Source: Paraphaeosphaeria minitans
Taxonomy: Eukaryota > Ascomycota > Dothideomycetes > Pleosporales > Didymosphaeriaceae
Reading direction: 5' to 3'
Length of the DNA: 64,000 nucleotides
Assembly (NCBI GenBank): GCA_015832175.1
Contig: WJXW01000011.1
Span: forward strand, 1,736,001-1,800,000
Below the pieces are notes generated by a model. That model was not told where the DNA came from. It searched no databases and worked only from the letters and a program-made list of their open reading frames with translations. Positions 60,655 to 64,000 of the stretch are shown here, one piece after another (positions within the stretch are counted from its first letter, which is position 1; every line of letters begins with the position of its first letter). The translations under genes and the position numbers were made by a program.

Positions 60655-61353
60655 ATGACTCAACCGAATGTGAACCCGGCTTCCCAATGTAGGGAAATGG
60701 ACGCGATTGAAACCCATCTTTCGCAAGTTACAATGAATGCGCAAAATCACAGGATTGAAAACCAGCCTTCGCAACTGGCTATGAATACGCAAGATCTAGT
60801 AGAGTATATGTCCACCCAAATCATATCCGAGGCCGCTTTAGCCGAGAACTGGATTCACATCTTCGAGTACTATCACCCCACTCAGATGCATGTATTGACG
60901 CCTGACCTTGAGTCCGACCAACGCATCATAATCTTCATCTGCGGATGGTTCGCCTTCGCAAAAATCGATGACTTCATACGTCTCGATGCCATTGCTAGTG
61001 ACCCGCACATGGTTGAGTTCCATAAATATCTGCTTAAGCATGGTTCTTCTGCAGCTGAGCCAAGAATCAAGATTGAGTACCCCGACAAGACCTATACATC
61101 ATTCGACGATTGGTATTCTGAATCAGGGAAGCCCAAGGGCTGGGTCTTCGATGAGGAGACGCATCGGTTGGTCGCTTATACGTACTGGCTTTCAACCCAC
61201 AATGCTAGCATGCAGGCTGTTGAACAAGAGATATACATGGCGGACGCCCAATTTGAAGAACATAATGCGGAGGCTACGCAACATGAGACGGACCTCTCAT
61301 CTCGACTTGAACACATGCAGATCGACGAGATGATGTCGGAGCGTGTACTTTAA
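60655..61353 (+). CDS. Hypothetical protein, 232 residues
   Basis: Single open frame, family not recognised. A Gln/Asn-rich N-terminus contains a short internal repeat (HLSQVTMNAQN and PSQLAMNTQD). Residues about 60-185 look globular, with ALAENWIHIFEYYHP, IIIFICGWFAFAKIDDFIRLDA (a hydrophobic but probably buried segment) and DDWYSESGKPKGWVFDEETHRL. The C-terminal 45 residues are acidic and helical. No signal peptide is seen. It follows the large multi-frame locus in the same direction by about 520 bases. Confidence 0.55.
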   Translation: MTQPNVNPASQCREMDAIETHLSQVTMNAQNHRIENQPSQLAMNTQDLVEYMSTQIISEAALAENWIHIFEYYHPTQMHVLTPDLESDQRIIIFICGWFAFAKIDDFIRLDAIASDPHMVEFHKYLLKHGSSAAEPRIKIEYPDKTYTSFDDWYSESGKPKGWVFDEETHRLVAYTYWLSTHNASMQAVEQEIYMADAQFEEHNAEATQHETDLSSRLEHMQIDEMMSERVL

Positions 61354-63838
61354 AAAATACGTTGCAGCAAAAATTAGACGCTGAAAATCCACCAGAGAAC
61401 CAGGTGCATCTGTAGGCTATGATGAATACAGCCAGTATCAAACGGGATGGCATTGAAAATTTGACCTGATACCATGGGCAAAGGGACATCAGTCTACGGG
61501 AGTCCTCTTAATATGGCTCGTCTTTGATTTTGAACCTTCACAGCAGGGACAATGCGCTTGCGATACATCATAGCTTGCTTCATGATAAATTGAACAACAG
61601 ATAATTAACACGGCCTCTTACGCCTGAAGTGCCTGCGCAAGACGTCATGTAATGTTTCGAGTATGATCACAACCTCATCTTCCGGTGAATGTTGCAATTT
61701 GCTACAAAGCAATTAAACGCACAAAAGCTCGTGAGACTATGTTTGAAGTAAGATAGTGGTCTCTCCCACCTTCACCGCTGCTTGTGACTCAACGCGGCAC
61801 AGATCACGTGCTCGCTTAGCGTTAGGCCCACATTGTGTACATATTGCACTCCGTCACTTTGGACTATCACTTCTACAATCCACTGTCATTCGTAATTTGC
61901 AGCTCGTCTTTCGTAAAACTCCAGTTCGCCATACAGATGTTGCACGTCTTGCTCATAGCTACACGTACACGGGTAAGCACTCGCCTACCAAATTGCGCAA
62001 TGACTCCACTGACTCGCGGTAGGTGATGGGCGACTGAGCGCAAGCTTGACCCACCATGAGTGGATTCGCACATACAGTACACAGTAGTGTGAACCAACCA
62101 TTCGTATCACTGAGTTTCCTGACGTAGCGAATGCTGCATTCGCTCAATGGACGAGCGATAGCTCGACTGCCTTGCAAGTGAACTCATGCACACACCCAGC
62201 GATCCACTCTTCCTTACTTCTCTTATCCCTACTGCCTGGACAATCGACAATCAACAATCCGTCAGAGCGCTCCGCCGCTAGCCTCACCAAACACTACGCA
62301 CCAGTTCATGTGGCGGCTTCGGCTCAGGTCAATCATGACTGGCTGCGTGGTGGGCTCAGGTGATTATTCAGACCAAGGGCATTCTCGGCTCATGTTGCAG
62401 GTCGTGTGGAATCTGAGGGCCTTGTGCCTGGCCTGCCTGCAACCTCTCACCTGAGACCCCTAGCGGTTCGCTGCCATCTGACGCCTGGTGCTAGTACGCT
62501 CTTGTTGCTTACCTTGCAGCCTTGAAACGTGAATGGGGAAGTGGTCGTGATCATCGGTACTGGAGACGTCGGTTCTGGAAATCAAATACACGGTGGCTGA
62601 TCTGCGACTTGTGGTACATTCAGCTAAAGCTCTGCCGGCAACAGCGAGCAGCAGTGCGTTCGCTGTTTGGTCCACCTCGCTCTTCAGCAGTTCTTTCATT
62701 TCAATCTCTTCGTGACTGGCCCCATTCATCTGCCCATGGCAACTTTCGCAGTCGGAGGCCATACCCACTACAGCCATGACCAGCTGTCACCATGGCCAAC
62801 GAGACTGCCACCAAGCCTGCCGCCGCCACTGCTGCCCGGCCATATCATCTTCTCAGGCTGCGCATCAGTGCTCTCATCAATCAACCACCCCGCTGTACCT
62901 TCAAACCTCTTCACAAAGTCGATGTCTATCTTTTGTGGTTGCTATCGACGTAAACTCTAGTCAGCCAGCCATCATGGGGTCAAAGGTACTCATACATCGC
63001 AAACCAAGTCTCATCATTTAACCAACCCACTACACCGTCTCTCATCTAACAACACTCGGGAGCCACGGCAGTAGTGTTACCAAAAAGACCCTAAAACTAC
63101 AGATGCACTACCTACGCTTGCACAAAGAAGGACTTAGAGAGTATTGCTCAGCCTACCGACAGGACGGACGTAAGCGAAAATTTGGGAAACACGGCATCGG
63201 ACAGAGGACGAACTGGGCAACCTTGAGTAATGGGATATAATATGGGAAGTTTAAGACTTGTTCGGGGCGGTGGGACCGACGAAGTGAAGGGGGTAGGAAC
63301 GCATGAAAAGAGTGGGAACTGGGGCGAGAAACACGAGCCATGACGGCATGTACACAACGAGAATTGGCGGTGTTGGATACACGGGTAGATTTCGGCCCTC
63401 AGCGCTTACAGTCGATGGAAGGAAGACTGGCTGACAGGAAGAGGGCAGTATGGCTGTCGGGAATTACCTACACTACGACTTGAAGATGAGAGCGATACAT
63501 CCTGGCCACTTGGTCATGTCGTATACCTCCGTCACCGCAAGTGTGGAGAAGTTGAAGAGGAGGGGTTTGTTCGCAGGTGTCGAGTTCATGGACGTACTCG
63601 ATGCAATATCAGCAACATCACGGGTCTAGGTACGCAGAAATGTTTTTGGGACAAGCGGTGTTCGACATGGAGATGATCACAATGAAGACGACGTTGCCAT
63701 CACTCTTTGAACAGATACGACCTATTGTCCTTCCTGAAGCTATTCGTACCTTCGTACCTGCACTCATCTTACAGTGAACGTCCCATTCAACCTCAAATCC
63801 CGACTACTACTCCCCACCCAAACCCCATATTCTCCCCT
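61354..63838. other. 2.5-kb stretch without a supported gene
   Basis: Only short frames are present on both strands. One of 54 codons from 62791 (MANETATKPAAATAARP) could be an exon but has no partner I can find. I see no repeats or RNA genes. The final part is the 3' flank of the GH3 gene. Confidence 0.45.
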
Positions 63839-64000
63839 CTATAACCTCCACTGCCGACTCACCACATCCCACACACTCAAATCCCTCCTTGCCAGCGTAA
63901 AACTCACTGTAGCGCTCTTCCCCGGGTCGATGTACACCTTCTCGAACCCCAGCAGCTGTCGCACCGGCGCATCCAGAACCCCGGCATACAACTGCGCGAC
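63839..64000 (-). CDS. GH3 beta-glucosidase, C-terminal end (cut by window edge)
   Basis: The last 53 codons of a minus-strand gene whose body lies beyond the window. [32 protein letters not shown] and a terminal RQWRL before TAG are the hallmark of the fibronectin type III-like domain that ends fungal GH3 beta-glucosidases (pattern R-x-L-x-GF, then rrDLs-W). These enzymes release glucose from cello-oligosaccharides or other beta-glucosides, usually outside the cell. The substrate cannot be judged from this fragment. Confidence 0.85.
   Translation of the reverse strand, partial: VAQLYAGVLDAPVRQLLGFEKVYIDPGKSATVSFTLARRDLSVWDVVSRQWRL

Overview
This is nuclear DNA from a filamentous ascomycete (Pezizomycotina, probably Dothideomycetes by inference). 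The evidence is genes split by 47-120 nt GT..AG introns, many with CTAAC- or CTGAC-like branch sites, a plasma-membrane H+-ATPase of fungal type, an AA9 lytic polysaccharide monooxygenase, a WSC-domain wall protein, an M28 vacuolar membrane protease, and a nuclear tRNA-Thr with a short intron. Intron boundaries were worked out by hand from splice signals and reading phase.

Layout. 0.8-6.1 kb: a hypothetical gene, then a divergent pair for reductive pyrimidine breakdown, dihydropyrimidinase (minus) and M20-type beta-ureidopropionase (plus, with an apparent one-base frameshift). 6.9-11.3 kb: a decayed FAD phenol-hydroxylase-like gene, then a WSC-domain Ser/Thr-rich gene with an in-frame TGA, ending at a perfect 55-bp inverted repeat. 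11.5-17.0 kb: a hypothetical gene, a secreted alpha/beta hydrolase and a 628-aa hypothetical gene, all minus. 17.0-21.3 kb: no gene seen, several unrelated tandem repeats. 21.3-24.5 kb: PMA1-type H+-ATPase. 25.6-26.2 kb: remains of an APH/choline-kinase-like gene. 27.9-28.7 kb: AA9 LPMO. 29-31 kb: a small hypothetical gene and a DHH phosphoesterase. 32-33.7 kb: a six-exon cyclase-family gene and a small secreted eight-cysteine protein. 35.5-41.6 kb: vacuolar membrane protease and a long coiled-coil membrane protein. 41.9-42.8 kb: cytochrome P450 pseudogene. 43.2-47.2 kb: two divergent genes with BTB-like features. 47.7-48.3 kb: PEBP-family pseudogene. 48.7 kb: tRNA-Thr. 49.5 kb: a methyltransferase-like protein. 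51.5-60.1 kb: four large, nearly abutting open frames on the plus strand. 60.7 kb: a hypothetical gene. The right edge holds the C-terminal end of a GH3 beta-glucosidase.

Two things stand out. First, the four frames at 51.5-60.1 kb meet at A-homopolymers (A5, A7, A19). A one-base change in each tract would give one continuous frame of about 2,885 residues combining membrane segments, zinc fingers and charged repeats; whether this is assembly error, real slippage or decay cannot be told from here. Second, at least four metabolic genes (monooxygenase, P450, APH kinase, PEBP) are broken, many by stops explained by C-to-T or G-to-A changes, as repeat-induced point mutation or deamination would leave. 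Intact housekeeping genes lie between them.
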